Of a DNA stretch of 64,000 nt, positions 37,095-45,942 are shown in pieces (positions within the stretch are counted from its first letter, which is position 1; each line of letters opens with the position of its first letter). Origin of the DNA: Ruminococcaceae bacterium UBA6845 (GTDB lineage Bacteria > Bacillota > Clostridia > Oscillospirales > Acutalibacteraceae). The DNA lies in the NCBI GenBank assembly GCA_002449395.1, contig DKDP01000003.1, positions 144,481-208,480 of the forward strand, written 5' to 3'. The translations under genes and the position numbers were made by a program. The notes below the pieces were generated by a model. The model saw nothing but the letters and a program-made list of their open reading frames with translations. It was not told the DNA's origin and ran no database searches.

Positions 37095-38132
37095 ATGAAC
37101 GAGATTGAATTGACCGACAGACTGTTCAATACGGGCGATCTGACGGATTCTCAGCTGAAAGAGATGCTCGAAAGTGACAGCTTTAATGATCCGCTTGCCC
37201 GTGCCGCAGATATCAGGCGCCGTGAAAACTACGGCGATGAAGTATATATTCGTGGATTGATTGAATTTACAAATTACTGCCGCAATAACTGTTACTATTG
37301 CGGAATAAGGCGCAGTAACCGAAACGCCGAGCGTTATCGGCTGACTAAAGAAGAAATTCTTATTTGCTGTGACGAGGGATATAAGCTCGGTTTCCGTACT
37401 TTCGTTATGCAGGGCGGAGAGGATCCCTACTATACGGACGAAATGATTTGCGATATTGTTTCCGAGATTAAACGCAGATATCCCGACTGTGCGGTAACGC
37501 TTTCAATAGGCGAGAAATCCCGTGAAAGCTATCGCTCGCTCTATGATGCAGGGGCGGATCGTTATCTGCTCAGGCACGAGACGGCAGATCCGAATCATTA
37601 CGGTAAACTTCATCCGGCAGAAATGAGCCTTGAAAACAGAAAACGCTGCCTTTTCGATCTTAAAGAAATCGGATATCAGGTCGGTTCGGGATTTATGGTC
37701 GGTTCACCGTATCAGACAACCGAAAATCTGATTGCCGATCTGCGCTTTTTGCAGAAGCTGAAGCCCGATATGATCGGAATCGGTCCTTATATTACGCACA
37801 AAGACACACCGTTTGCCGAGTTCAAAAGCGGCGATTTAAAGCTGACTCTTCGGCTTGTTTCAATTCTCAGGCTTATGTTCCCATATGCGCTTATACCGTC
37901 GACTACGGCTCTCGGTACAATTCATCCGCAGGGACGTGAGCTCGGACTGAAAGCGGGAGCGAATGTTGTAATGCCGAATCTTTCTCCAGTCGGAGTGCGT
38001 AAGCTGTATTCGCTCTATGAAAATAAAATTTGTACCGGTGAAGAGGCTGCCCAATGCCGTGGCTGTCTTGAGATGCGGGTCAAGTCGGCAGGATACAGAA
38101 TAGTTACGGATGCCGGAAATGTTAAAAAATAA
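37095..38132 (+). CDS. hydE: [FeFe]-hydrogenase maturase HydE (radical SAM)
   Basis: 345 aa radical-SAM enzyme that helps build the dithiomethylamine/CN/CO-bearing H-cluster of [FeFe]-hydrogenase. The cluster motif is CRNNCYYCG (about residue 60). The downstream TALGTIHPQGRELGLKAG and NVVMPNLSPVG are typical of HydE rather than BioB or PylB. hydF/hydG are not in this window. The downstream tcdA gene starts 40 bases after the stop. Confidence 0.93.
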   Translation: MNEIELTDRLFNTGDLTDSQLKEMLESDSFNDPLARAADIRRRENYGDEVYIRGLIEFTNYCRNNCYYCGIRRSNRNAERYRLTKEEILICCDEGYKLGFRTFVMQGGEDPYYTDEMICDIVSEIKRRYPDCAVTLSIGEKSRESYRSLYDAGADRYLLRHETADPNHYGKLHPAEMSLENRKRCLFDLKEIGYQVGSGFMVGSPYQTTENLIADLRFLQKLKPDMIGIGPYITHKDTPFAEFKSGDLKLTLRLVSILRLMFPYALIPSTTALGTIHPQGRELGLKAGANVVMPNLSPVGVRKLYSLYENKICTGEEAAQCRGCLEMRVKSAGYRIVTDAGNVKK

Positions 38133-38172
38133 TAGGGCAGCACTGAAAAATGCCTTAAATCGAGGAATAGTT

Positions 38173-38949
38173 ATGCTTAATCAATTTTCTAGAACAGAGC
38201 TTTTATATGGCAGGGAAGCGATGGAAAAGCTGAAAAATTCACGTGTCGCCGTGTTCGGAATCGGCGGCGTCGGCGGCTTTACTGTTGAGGCACTTGCAAG
38301 GTCGGGCGTAGGAACGATTGATATTATTGACGATGACAGAGTTTGCCTGACAAATATTAACCGTCAGATTATCGCAACACGGAAAACCGTCGGTAAATAT
38401 AAGGTTGACGTTGCCGAGGAAAGAATACTTGAAATTAATCCCGATACGGTTGTAAACAAGCATCGGATTTTTTATACGCCCGAAACTGCGGATAGCTTTG
38501 ATTTTACGCAATATGACTATATTGTCGATGCAATAGATACGGTTACGGGAAAGCTGGCACTTGTGGAAAGCGCTTACAAAACAAAAACACCGATAATTTC
38601 GTCGATGGGAGCGGGCAATAAGGTTGATCCGACTGCCTTTGAGGTTACGGATATTTTCAAAACATCGGTTTGTCCGCTTGCAAAGGTTATGAGAACCGAG
38701 CTGAGAAAGCGGAAAATCCGCAAGCTCAAGGTTGTATATTCAAAGGAACTGCCGATAACACCGATAGACGATATGGCAATAAGCTGTAAACAACACTGCA
38801 TCTGTCCTCCCGGAACAGCAAGGAAATGCACTCAGCGCAGACAGGTTCCGGGCAGTACGGCGTTTGTGCCGTCGGTCGTCGGACTGATAATTGCAGGCGA
38901 GGTTATAAATGATATAACAGGATTTAAGGGCAGAGGCTTAGGAGTATAA
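38173..38949 (+). CDS. tcdA: tRNA threonylcarbamoyladenosine dehydratase (TcdA/CsdL)
   Basis: 258 aa from the ATG at 38173, six bases after GAGGA; in-frame codons from 38110 overlap hydE. TcdA is an E1-like adenylating enzyme that cyclises t6A to ct6A in tRNA. The Rossmann ATP loop VFGIGGVGGFTVEALARSG (about 25-43), INRQIIAT and VDAIDTV are the ThiF-family landmarks. CPPGTARKC near the C-terminus may hold zinc. Confidence 0.93.
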   Translation: MLNQFSRTELLYGREAMEKLKNSRVAVFGIGGVGGFTVEALARSGVGTIDIIDDDRVCLTNINRQIIATRKTVGKYKVDVAEERILEINPDTVVNKHRIFYTPETADSFDFTQYDYIVDAIDTVTGKLALVESAYKTKTPIISSMGAGNKVDPTAFEVTDIFKTSVCPLAKVMRTELRKRKIRKLKVVYSKELPITPIDDMAISCKQHCICPPGTARKCTQRRQVPGSTAFVPSVVGLIIAGEVINDITGFKGRGLGV

Positions 38950-38990
38950 AACAACACGGTGCGGAAAAAAGCTGCGCCGTGTTGTTTTGT
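38948..38990 (+). terminator. Bidirectional terminator
   Basis: AAACAACACGG and CCGTGTTGTTT stem between convergent tcdA and rarA. Confidence 0.85.
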
Positions 38991-40261
38991 TATTTTTTAT
39001 TCTTGATCTTGTCCCAATATGCCTTTGCCGCCTGTTCCATTTTATTGTCGCTGAATTCATAGTAATGCGCATTTTTTATCGCATCGGGGAGATACTGCTG
39101 ATAAACCCAGTGGTTTTCATACATATGGGGATAGAGGTAAAACTGACCCTTGTTCGGGTTATCCGCACCGTCATAATGCTTGTTCTGGAGCTGACGCGGA
39201 ATCGGTCCGCTTTTGCCCTTATGAATATCATCCAGTGCGGCGTCAATTCCGTTTATTCCGGAGATTGACTTCGGCGAAGTGCAGACGAGAACAACCGCAT
39301 CGGCAAGAGGAATCCTCGCCTCGGGAAGTCCGAGCATAAGAGCCGCATCAACGGCGGCTTTGACGATAGGAATTATCATCGGATATGCAAGCCCGACATC
39401 CTCACAGGCACAGACCATAAGTCTGCGGCACGCCGAGGGCAGATCGCCTGCGTCAAGCAGTCGTGCAAGGTAATGCAATGCGGCATCGGGATCGGAACCG
39501 CGCATTGATTTCTGATATGCGGAGACTATATCATAGTGCTCGTCACCGTTTCGGTCATATTTCATTGCGCTCCGCTGTGTCAACGACCGTGCAGTCTCTA
39601 CGGTTATATTGATGATTCCGTTCGGATCGGGCTTGGTCGAAAGGGCGCAGAGCTCAACCGAATTGATCGCCTTTCGCACGTCTCCGCCGCACGCAGAGGA
39701 AATGTGCTTCATAGCCGCATCCTCGATATTGAATTTTAATCCACGTTTTTCCTCAAGATAGCCGAATGCACGCTTTACAGCAGGAACGATATCGATGGGA
39801 TCAACCGCTTTAAATTCAAAAACAGTCGAGCGGCTGAGAATTGCGTTGTAAACGTAGAAATACGGATTTTCGGTTGTTGAGGCAATGAGTGTGATTGACC
39901 CGACCTCAATGTACTCAAGCAGTGTCTGCTGTTGCTTTTTGTTGAAATACTGGATCTCATCAAGATATAGGAGAATGCCGTTCGGCGCTTCAAAAGTGTC
40001 GAGCTGAGCGACAATGGCCTTGATATCGGCTGTACCCGCAGTTGTGCCGTTGAGCTTGCAGAGCTTTCTGTCGGTTGCTTTTGCAATGATAGAAGCAACG
40101 GTCGTCTTGCCGACGCCCGACGGTCCGTAGAATATCATATTCGGCAGTTCGCCGGATTCGATTATGTTTCTCAGCGGTTTGTTTTCGCCGATCAGGTGGC
40201 GCTGTCCCACAACCTCGTCAAGGGTCTGCGGACGGAGCTGTTGAGCTAACGGTATTGACAT
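38990..40261 (-). CDS. rarA: Replication-associated recombination protein A (MgsA/WRNIP1 family)
   Basis: 423 aa AAA+ ATPase that acts at stalled replication forks. Walker A GPSGVGKTT is at about 46-54, Walker B ILLYLDEIQYF at about 98-108, sensor STTENPYFYV; the C-terminal tetramerisation region ends with GQFYLYPHMYENHWVYQQYLP, diagnostic of RarA. N-terminal RPQTLDEVVGQRHL is also typical. Single gene. Confidence 0.96.
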   Translation of the reverse strand: MSIPLAQQLRPQTLDEVVGQRHLIGENKPLRNIIESGELPNMIFYGPSGVGKTTVASIIAKATDRKLCKLNGTTAGTADIKAIVAQLDTFEAPNGILLYLDEIQYFNKKQQQTLLEYIEVGSITLIASTTENPYFYVYNAILSRSTVFEFKAVDPIDIVPAVKRAFGYLEEKRGLKFNIEDAAMKHISSACGGDVRKAINSVELCALSTKPDPNGIINITVETARSLTQRSAMKYDRNGDEHYDIVSAYQKSMRGSDPDAALHYLARLLDAGDLPSACRRLMVCACEDVGLAYPMIIPIVKAAVDAALMLGLPEARIPLADAVVLVCTSPKSISGINGIDAALDDIHKGKSGPIPRQLQNKHYDGADNPNKGQFYLYPHMYENHWVYQQYLPDAIKNAHYYEFSDNKMEQAAKAYWDKIKNKK

Positions 40262-40327
40262 AAAACCGCCTCCTTTTCATACAATTATATAATAAATGAG
40301 GTCATTTTACAAGGATAAAATGATTAG

Positions 40328-40356
40328 TTGACTAATTATGTAATATGTGATATAAT
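40328..40356 (+). promoter_or_regulatory. Promoter of the CorC/HlyC gene
   Basis: TTGACT (40328-40333) and TATAAT (40351-40356) are 17 bp apart. Confidence 0.75.
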
Positions 40357-40392
40357 AACTAAAATTTTTTACATGAAGGGAGTTTGTCCACA

Positions 40393-41778
40393 ATGGATGA
40401 CCCGGGTGGGATTATACTTAAGCTGATTTTACTTCTGTTACTTATTTTAGTCAATGCATTTTTCGCAATGAGTGAAATAGCGGTAATATCCCTGAACGAC
40501 AATAAGATAGAGAAGATGGCTGAGGACGGCCACAAGAAAGCAAAGCAGGTTGTTAAGCTGACCGCAAATTCGAGTAAATTCCTCTCGACAATACAGATCG
40601 GCGTTACGCTCGCAGGATTCCTTACATCGGCGAGTGCGTCACAGACCTTTGCCGATATGATAGTCAAGGCTCTTGAGGGTACGGCAGTTTACAGAGCGCT
40701 CGGCGCAAGCGTTGTAAGCGGCTTGTCGATTGTGGTAATCACGATCATTATGTCGTATTTTTCTCTTGTTCTCGGCGAGCTTACTCCGAAAAAAATTGCA
40801 ATGCAGGCACCTGAGAAAATTTCTTTCAAGGTTGTAGGTATTCTGATCTTCTTCTCAAAGGTATTCGCTCCGTTTGTAAAGGTTCTTTCCGTTTCGACGA
40901 ATGCAATGGTCAGACTTCTCGGCTACAATCCTCATGCCGATGAGGAAACGCTTACCGAGGAAGAGATCCGTATGATGGTTGATGTCGGTGGTGAAAAGGG
41001 CGTTATCGAGGACACTCAAAAGGAAATGATAAATAACATTTTTGAATTTGACGACCTCGACGCAGGCGATATTATGACCCACAGAACCGATATGACTGCG
41101 GTTGACGTCAACGACCCGATAATGGATGTTGTCAAGACGGCGATTGATTCTGGATATTCGAGAATCCCCGTATTTGATGATGACCCGGATAACATAATCG
41201 GTATCATCTATGTTAAGGACTTGCTCAGATATATAGGCACCGATCTTCCGAAGCACGCAATGAGAAAAATTATGCGTACCCCGATGTATGTCCCTGAGTC
41301 AAAGAGCTGCGGTGATTTGTTTAAGGAAATGACAGGCAAACATACGCAGATGGCTGTTGTTGTCGACGAATACGGCGGCACGGCGGGTCTTGTCACCATT
41401 GAGGATATCATTGAGGCGATCGTCGGAAATATTCAGGACGAATACGACGATGAGGAAGAGGAAATCTCGAAGATCAATGAAACAACCTTTACGATTGACG
41501 GCTTGACGGATATTGATGAGCTCGATGAAATCATCGGCAAGGATCTTCCCGAGGGTGACTACGACACGATTGCCGGCTACATTATAAGCCAGCTCGGTTA
41601 TCTCCCGAAGCAGGGTGAGCACAGCGAGGTTATGTTTGAGAATATCAGATTTACCGTCCTTGAGGTTGAAAACCGACGCATTGAAAAGGTCAAGGTTGAG
41701 ATTCTTCCCGTCGAGGAAAAGGACGACGAGGATGATGACGACTCGGACAAAAAGAGCAAGAATAAGGAAAAAGAATAA
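40393..41778 (+). CDS. HlyC/CorC (CNNM-type) transporter family protein
   Basis: 461 aa; ATG at 40393, after GGGAG; the TTG at 40384 is an alternative. The N-terminal DUF21 (CNNM) membrane domain has four hydrophobic segments (about 5-170). Two CBS domains (about 215-340) with MTHRTDM and GIIYVKDLL, then a CorC_HlyC transporter-associated domain, and a very acidic C-terminal tail (EDDDDSDKKSKNKEKE). Members move or regulate divalent cations, chiefly Mg2+; the exact ion is not shown here. Confidence 0.92.
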   Translation: MDDPGGIILKLILLLLLILVNAFFAMSEIAVISLNDNKIEKMAEDGHKKAKQVVKLTANSSKFLSTIQIGVTLAGFLTSASASQTFADMIVKALEGTAVYRALGASVVSGLSIVVITIIMSYFSLVLGELTPKKIAMQAPEKISFKVVGILIFFSKVFAPFVKVLSVSTNAMVRLLGYNPHADEETLTEEEIRMMVDVGGEKGVIEDTQKEMINNIFEFDDLDAGDIMTHRTDMTAVDVNDPIMDVVKTAIDSGYSRIPVFDDDPDNIIGIIYVKDLLRYIGTDLPKHAMRKIMRTPMYVPESKSCGDLFKEMTGKHTQMAVVVDEYGGTAGLVTIEDIIEAIVGNIQDEYDDEEEEISKINETTFTIDGLTDIDELDEIIGKDLPEGDYDTIAGYIISQLGYLPKQGEHSEVMFENIRFTVLEVENRRIEKVKVEILPVEEKDDEDDDDSDKKSKNKEKE

Positions 41779-41786
41779 TAATTATT

Positions 41787-41816
41787 GCCGCATCCGACCG
41801 GGTGCGGCTCAATTTA
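41787..41816 (+). terminator. Weak terminator after the CorC/HlyC gene
   Basis: GCCGCA pairs with TGCGGC around an inner CC/GG; the T-run is short. Confidence 0.5.
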
Positions 41817-41923
41817 TGAAAATTTTTTCGTAAATTAATAATGAGATATCTATATGAAAAACGGAGAAAAAACGAGTATAATCGAGATCGTGAATGATAA
41901 ATTAAAAAATTGAGAAAAAGTTC

Positions 41924-41952
41924 TTGACTTAATTAATGGCTTGTGTTAATAT
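41924..41952 (+). promoter_or_regulatory. rplM-rpsI promoter
   Basis: TTGACT (41924-41929) and TAATAT (41947-41952) are 17 bp apart. Confidence 0.7.
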
Positions 41953-41988
41953 ATTCGAGCAGTAAAAATTTATTTGGAGGTAAGTTCT

Positions 41989-42417
41989 ATGTCAACTTAT
42001 ATGCCTAAGTCGGGCGATATCGTCCGCAAGTGGTATGTGCTTGACGCAGCGGGAAAGCCGCTCGGCCGTGTTGCGGCTGAGGCTGCGGTTCTTCTCCGTG
42101 GTAAGCATAAGCCCCAGTTCGCTCCTCATACAGACTGTGGCGATCACGTTATCATAATCAACGCTGAGAAGGTTGTCCTCACAGGCAACAAGCTCGATCA
42201 GAAAATGTATTATCATCACACCGGTTACATCGGCAATATGAAGAAGGTTAAGTACAGCACTCTTATGCGTACAAAGCCGACTTTTGCTGTTGAGAAGGCT
42301 GTTAAGGGTATGATCCCCGACACAACAATCGGCCGTGAAGCACTCACAAGACTTCGTGTATATGCAGGCGCAGATCATAAGCACGCTGCACAGAAGCCCG
42401 AAGAGTGGGCATTTTAA
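41989..42417 (+). CDS. rplM: 50S ribosomal protein L13
   Basis: 142 aa, the usual bacterial length; ATG at 41989 seven bases after GGAGG. WYVLDAAGKPLGRVA and LRGKHKP at the N-terminal half and RLRVYAGADHKHAAQKPE at the end are classic L13. First gene of the two-gene rplM-rpsI operon, 18 bases before rpsI. Confidence 0.98.
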   Translation: MSTYMPKSGDIVRKWYVLDAAGKPLGRVAAEAAVLLRGKHKPQFAPHTDCGDHVIIINAEKVVLTGNKLDQKMYYHHTGYIGNMKKVKYSTLMRTKPTFAVEKAVKGMIPDTTIGREALTRLRVYAGADHKHAAQKPEEWAF

Positions 42418-42435
42418 TGAAGGGAGGCAACAATA

Positions 42436-42834
42436 ATGTACGATTCTAATCCTTATTTCTACGGTACAGGCCGCAGAAAGAAATCAGTAGCTCGTGTTCG
42501 TGTATATGCAGGTACGGGCAAGGTAACCATCAACGACAGAGACATTGATGATTATTTCGGACTTGAGACACTCAAGCTTATCGTTCGTCAGCCTCTCGAG
42601 CTCACAGGCACAACCGAGAAGTTCGACATCGTTTGCCGTGTAAACGGCGGCGGAGTTACAGGCCAGGCAGGTGCTATCCGTCACGGTCTTTCCAGAGCTC
42701 TTCTTCAGTATGACGAGTCACTTCGTTCAACTCTCAAGAAGGCAGGCTTCCTCACTCGTGACCCGAGAATGAAGGAAAGAAAGAAGTACGGTCTCAAAGG
42801 CGCTCGTCGTGCACCGCAGTTCAGCAAGAGATAA
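42436..42834 (+). CDS. rpsI: 30S ribosomal protein S9
   Basis: 132 aa; ATG at 42436 behind [20 protein letters not shown] N-terminus (here [15 protein letters not shown]) and the invariant C-terminus [10 protein letters not shown] that reaches the ribosomal P site. Second gene of the operon. Confidence 0.98.
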   Translation: MYDSNPYFYGTGRRKKSVARVRVYAGTGKVTINDRDIDDYFGLETLKLIVRQPLELTGTTEKFDIVCRVNGGGVTGQAGAIRHGLSRALLQYDESLRSTLKKAGFLTRDPRMKERKKYGLKGARRAPQFSKR

Positions 42835-42854
42835 ATTTTTATCTTGTTATTTCA

Positions 42855-42890
42855 AACCTCGAAAGATTCGCTCTTTCGGGGTTTTTATTT
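42855..42890 (+). terminator. rplM-rpsI terminator
   Basis: AACCTCGAAAG pairs with CTTTCGGGGTT, followed by TTTT. Confidence 0.85.
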
Positions 42891-42935
42891 TAACTGCGGT
42901 GTCCTCGCGGCAAAGCCGCTGCGGTCGCAGAGTTA
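42891..42935 (+). repeat. REP-like GC-rich palindromic element
   Basis: An outer TAACTGCG...CGCAGAGTTA stem encloses a GCGGC-AAA-GCCGC hairpin. It is a 45-base GC-rich island in AT-rich DNA, at the junction with the restriction-modification genes. Copies elsewhere in the genome could not be checked. Confidence 0.4.
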
Positions 42936-42971
42936 AATGTGATTGATTATGAATTATATAAAAAGATTATC

Positions 42972-43000
42972 TTGAAAAATTTTTTAGTATACATTATAAT
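42972..43000 (+). promoter_or_regulatory. Promoter of the HindIII-type R-M operon
   Basis: TTGAAA (42972-42977) and TATAAT (42995-43000) are 17 bp apart. Confidence 0.75.
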
Positions 43001-43021
43001 TATAAACAAGGGGTGAAAGAA

Positions 43022-43909
43022 ATGTTTAATGATTTAGTAAAAATGATCAAAAGTGTATCGGCCATTGATGATTTTAAATCTGCGACTGATAAAATAAGAA
43101 ATTATATTGATTCAATGCCAGTGGATGACTTTAAATCAATTGTTAGGGAGATTGAAACGATACCTGAAAATATTGAACACGACTCAACTGAAGAAAAGCT
43201 TTATTCAAAGGCATCTGACATTGTTTTAGCGAGATGCTTTAGGCTATTAGGTTTGGCATCTCGAGCTTTAGATGAACGTGCAGATAGCGCAGATATCATT
43301 GCCGAAAGCATATCAGGATATAATTATAGTTTGGTTGCAGATGCTAAATGTTTTAGGTTAAGCAGAACAGCAAAGAATCAAAAAGATTTTAAAGTAAGTA
43401 ATTTAAGCGATTGGCGTGGATCGGAAAATGAATATGCTGTTTTGGTTGCGCCGTATTTTCAATATCCGCAGTCAACCAGTCAAATTTACTCAAAAGCATT
43501 GGAGAATAATGTTTGCTTATTGTCATGGGAGCATATATCAATACTGTTAGAAAAAGGTGTTCGTGAGACGGATTCGATGTCACTCGAATCATTATGGAAT
43601 GCATCACAAATGATAGCAAGAGATAAATCGCTGAGTTATGCATCTTCAAAATGTTGTTTATTACCTAAAATGGATGCCATTGTATCAAAGAAAATCGGCA
43701 TACAGAATTCAGATTATAAAGATATTTTAAAAGGGTATAAACAGTTAATTGTTGAAAGAGGTAAGACGGAGATTGAATATTGGAACAGCTGTATATCCGA
43801 AATAAAGGAGTATACAAGGGATAAGGCAATCGAAGAGCTTATAAAGGCAAAGAAATTACAAGAAAAGATTAATTCAATAAGTATATATATTAATAAGTTA
43901 AACAAGTAG
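43022..43909 (+). CDS. hindIIIR: HindIII-type type II restriction endonuclease
   Basis: 295 aa from the ATG at 43022, six bases after GGGGTGA; the GTG at 43013 lies inside that site. Similarity to R.HindIII is strong: LVADAKCFRLSRTAKNQK and YFQYPQSTSQIYSKAL are nearly identical to my memory of it. Active-site candidates are Glu85, Asp107 and Lys109, matching HindIII Glu86, Asp108 and Lys110. It should cut AAGCTT. The gene is AT-rich compared with its ribosomal-protein neighbours, which suggests transfer. Ten bases separate it from the methyltransferase. Confidence 0.93.
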   Translation: MFNDLVKMIKSVSAIDDFKSATDKIRNYIDSMPVDDFKSIVREIETIPENIEHDSTEEKLYSKASDIVLARCFRLLGLASRALDERADSADIIAESISGYNYSLVADAKCFRLSRTAKNQKDFKVSNLSDWRGSENEYAVLVAPYFQYPQSTSQIYSKALENNVCLLSWEHISILLEKGVRETDSMSLESLWNASQMIARDKSLSYASSKCCLLPKMDAIVSKKIGIQNSDYKDILKGYKQLIVERGKTEIEYWNSCISEIKEYTRDKAIEELIKAKKLQEKINSISIYINKLNK

Positions 43910-43918
43910 GTGAAAAAT

Positions 43919-44815
43919 ATGGGAAGAATAGAATTAGGTGATTCAATACAGCTGATAAAGAGTGTTGAAACAGAATCTATTCATCTGATATTATCAGATA
44001 TTCCATATGGTATAAATTATGAAGATTGGGATGTAATACATACAAATACCAATAAGGCACTTTTAGGAAAAAGTCCTGCACAAGAAAAGTCGGGAACAAT
44101 ATTCAAATCACGTGGAAAACCTCTGAATGGCTGGGCACAGTCGGATAAGTGTATCCCGATTGAATACTATCAGTGGTGTTCAACTTGGGCAAGCGATTGG
44201 TTACGTGTCTTAAAACCGGGAGCAAGTTGCTTTATTTTTGCAGGAAGAAGAATGGCACATAGATGTATTTGTGCTATGGAAGATGCAGGCTTTATTTTTA
44301 AAGATATGATTGCCTGGGAAAAGGATGCAGCTGCTTATAGGGCGCAGCGAGTTAGCTGTGTATTTGACAGACGTGGAGATAAGAAAGGCAGCGAGGATTG
44401 GGCCGGATGGAAGATAGGGAACCTGAGACCGTTATTTGAACCGATTTTATGGTTTATGAAGCCATATCCTCAGGGAAGCACACTCACGGATAATATTTTA
44501 AAATTTGAAGTGGGCGGATTCAATGAGAACGTATTAAAAGAGTTTTGCGGCTTAAATGAAGGGATAGAGATATGTTCCAATATTTTAAAGATTAAAACAC
44601 AACAATCTGACAGAGGTTTACATCCAACACAGAAAGCTGTTGAATTAATGGAAATATTAATTGCTTTAGTTACAAAGGAAGGGCAGACTGTACTTGATCC
44701 GTTTTGTGGATGTGGAACGACTCTTGTTGCAGCAAAAAATCTAAATCGCAATTATATTGGATTTGAAATAAATGAGGAATATTATAATAATATTTTGCTT
44801 AGAATGGAAAATTAA
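43919..44815 (+). CDS. hindIIIM: Adenine-specific DNA methyltransferase (M.HindIII-like)
   Basis: 298 aa, beta-class N6-adenine methyltransferase: motif IV comes first as SDIPYG (residues 26-31; DIPY instead of the common DPPY, as also recalled for M.HindIII) and the AdoMet motif I DPFCGCGTT is near the C-terminus (about 262). HPTQKAVELMEILI precedes motif I, as usual. It protects AAGCTT from the adjacent endonuclease. ATG at 43919 behind AGGTG. Like the endonuclease gene it is AT-rich. No C protein gene is present. Confidence 0.92.
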   Translation: MGRIELGDSIQLIKSVETESIHLILSDIPYGINYEDWDVIHTNTNKALLGKSPAQEKSGTIFKSRGKPLNGWAQSDKCIPIEYYQWCSTWASDWLRVLKPGASCFIFAGRRMAHRCICAMEDAGFIFKDMIAWEKDAAAYRAQRVSCVFDRRGDKKGSEDWAGWKIGNLRPLFEPILWFMKPYPQGSTLTDNILKFEVGGFNENVLKEFCGLNEGIEICSNILKIKTQQSDRGLHPTQKAVELMEILIALVTKEGQTVLDPFCGCGTTLVAAKNLNRNYIGFEINEEYYNNILLRMEN

Positions 44816-44817
44816 AT

Positions 44818-44862
44818 AAAAAGATGGAGCTAACACCATTTAAAGTGTAGCTCCATCTTTTT
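44818..44862. terminator. Bidirectional terminator
   Basis: AAAAAGATGGAGCT pairs with AGCTCCATCTTTTT around an inner ACAC/GTGT stem, between convergent R-M and M23 genes. Confidence 0.88.
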
Positions 44863-44871
44863 AGTGTTCCT

Positions 44872-45588
44872 TTATTCCGCCGCAGTATTGTCGGACATAA
44901 GGTTGAGGGCTTTTACGGGGTCGACGGTTTTATCCTCCACGGTGATTTCAAGGTGGATGTGAACACCGTCGGCTTTTTCCGTCGGGATTTCCGTCACGGT
45001 GCCGATTATCTGACCCTGCTTGACCTTGGCGTCCTTCTGAAGTGTGGATTTAACGCCGCAGTATTTCGCCGTCAGTCCGTTGCCGTGCTTTATCTCTATA
45101 ACGTCGCCCCAGAGCGGATCATTATATACCGCCGTAACGTTGCCGTCGTTGATTGCAACGGCGTTGTCACCGATATTTCCGCCGATATCAATTCCGTCGT
45201 GAACACGCCAGTCGCCCATAGTCTTTGAAAGAACCATATTCCCGTCGCTGTAACCCTTGCTCACCTTTGAATTAAGCGGAAGAAGATACTTCCCGGTATA
45301 CGGTCGGTTGAGGTCGTTTTCGGTTGATTTTTCTACGGAGGAAGTAGTCTTGTCACGGTTATCGGGCACACCCGTTGCAGGAACGTTCGCCTGACGTCCC
45401 GACGTTGTACTTTGTGTTGTAACGGAATAAAAACCGGTGTTTCCATCGTCGGGGACAACGTTACGGATTTTTGACAGATTATATATTACCGATGCAACGC
45501 CGACGATTGCAATGACGAGCGACATTACCACCGTATAGAAAAATTTTGATTTCAACAGCTTGCTTTCTTTTCCCTGTTTGTTATTCAT
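44872..45588 (-). CDS. M23-family peptidoglycan metallopeptidase, SpoIIQ-like
   Basis: 238 aa; ATG at 45588 behind GGAGG. One N-terminal membrane anchor (about 15-37), a Ser/Thr-rich linker (about 50-95), then a LytM domain (100-225). The zinc ligands HDGID and HIHLE are both intact, so it is probably enzymatically active. Size and topology match SpoIIQ of endospore formers, the forespore partner of SpoIIIAH; in Clostridia SpoIIQ keeps its zinc site. A general cell-wall endopeptidase cannot be excluded. Confidence 0.82.
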   Translation of the reverse strand: MNNKQGKESKLLKSKFFYTVVMSLVIAIVGVASVIYNLSKIRNVVPDDGNTGFYSVTTQSTTSGRQANVPATGVPDNRDKTTSSVEKSTENDLNRPYTGKYLLPLNSKVSKGYSDGNMVLSKTMGDWRVHDGIDIGGNIGDNAVAINDGNVTAVYNDPLWGDVIEIKHGNGLTAKYCGVKSTLQKDAKVKQGQIIGTVTEIPTEKADGVHIHLEITVEDKTVDPVKALNLMSDNTAAE

Positions 45589-45656
45589 TTTATCTCCTCC
45601 AAATTTTCTTCAAAAATAGTTTTGTCATTTAATATCTTAAATATTCCGAAAAAATA

Positions 45657-45684
45657 TTGACAAAAGATGAACAAGAGGTATAAT
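45657..45684 (+). promoter_or_regulatory. Promoter of the AbrB-ABC operon
   Basis: TTGACA (45657-45662) and TATAAT (45679-45684) are 16 bp apart. Confidence 0.75.
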
Positions 45685-45723
45685 AAGTAAGAAAAGTAAT
45701 ACTAATTGTACGGAGATGAAAAT

Positions 45724-45942
45724 ATGGATAACACTTTTATTGCAACGGTAAAGATCGGACCGAAGGGTCAGATCGTCATCCCGAAAGAGGTCAGGGATAT
45801 GTTCGATCTAAAATCGGGCGATTCACTTGTCCTGCTTGCCGATAAGAACAGAGGAATTGCGCTTCAGCGTGGAGAATGTCTGAATGAAATTGTTAAATCT
45901 ATTGTAAAAGGGGTTGAGGAGAATGCAAATTCTAACGGTTAA
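45724..45942 (+). CDS. AbrB/SpoVT-type DNA-binding protein
   Basis: 72 aa from the ATG at 45724, behind CGGAGATG. The swapped-hairpin AbrB domain IGPKGQIVIPKEVRDMFDLKSGD is clear. It binds DNA as a dimer and probably regulates its own operon. It overlaps the ABC ATPase gene by 20 bases, so the transporter is translated with it. Confidence 0.9.
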   Translation: MDNTFIATVKIGPKGQIVIPKEVRDMFDLKSGDSLVLLADKNRGIALQRGECLNEIVKSIVKGVEENANSNG

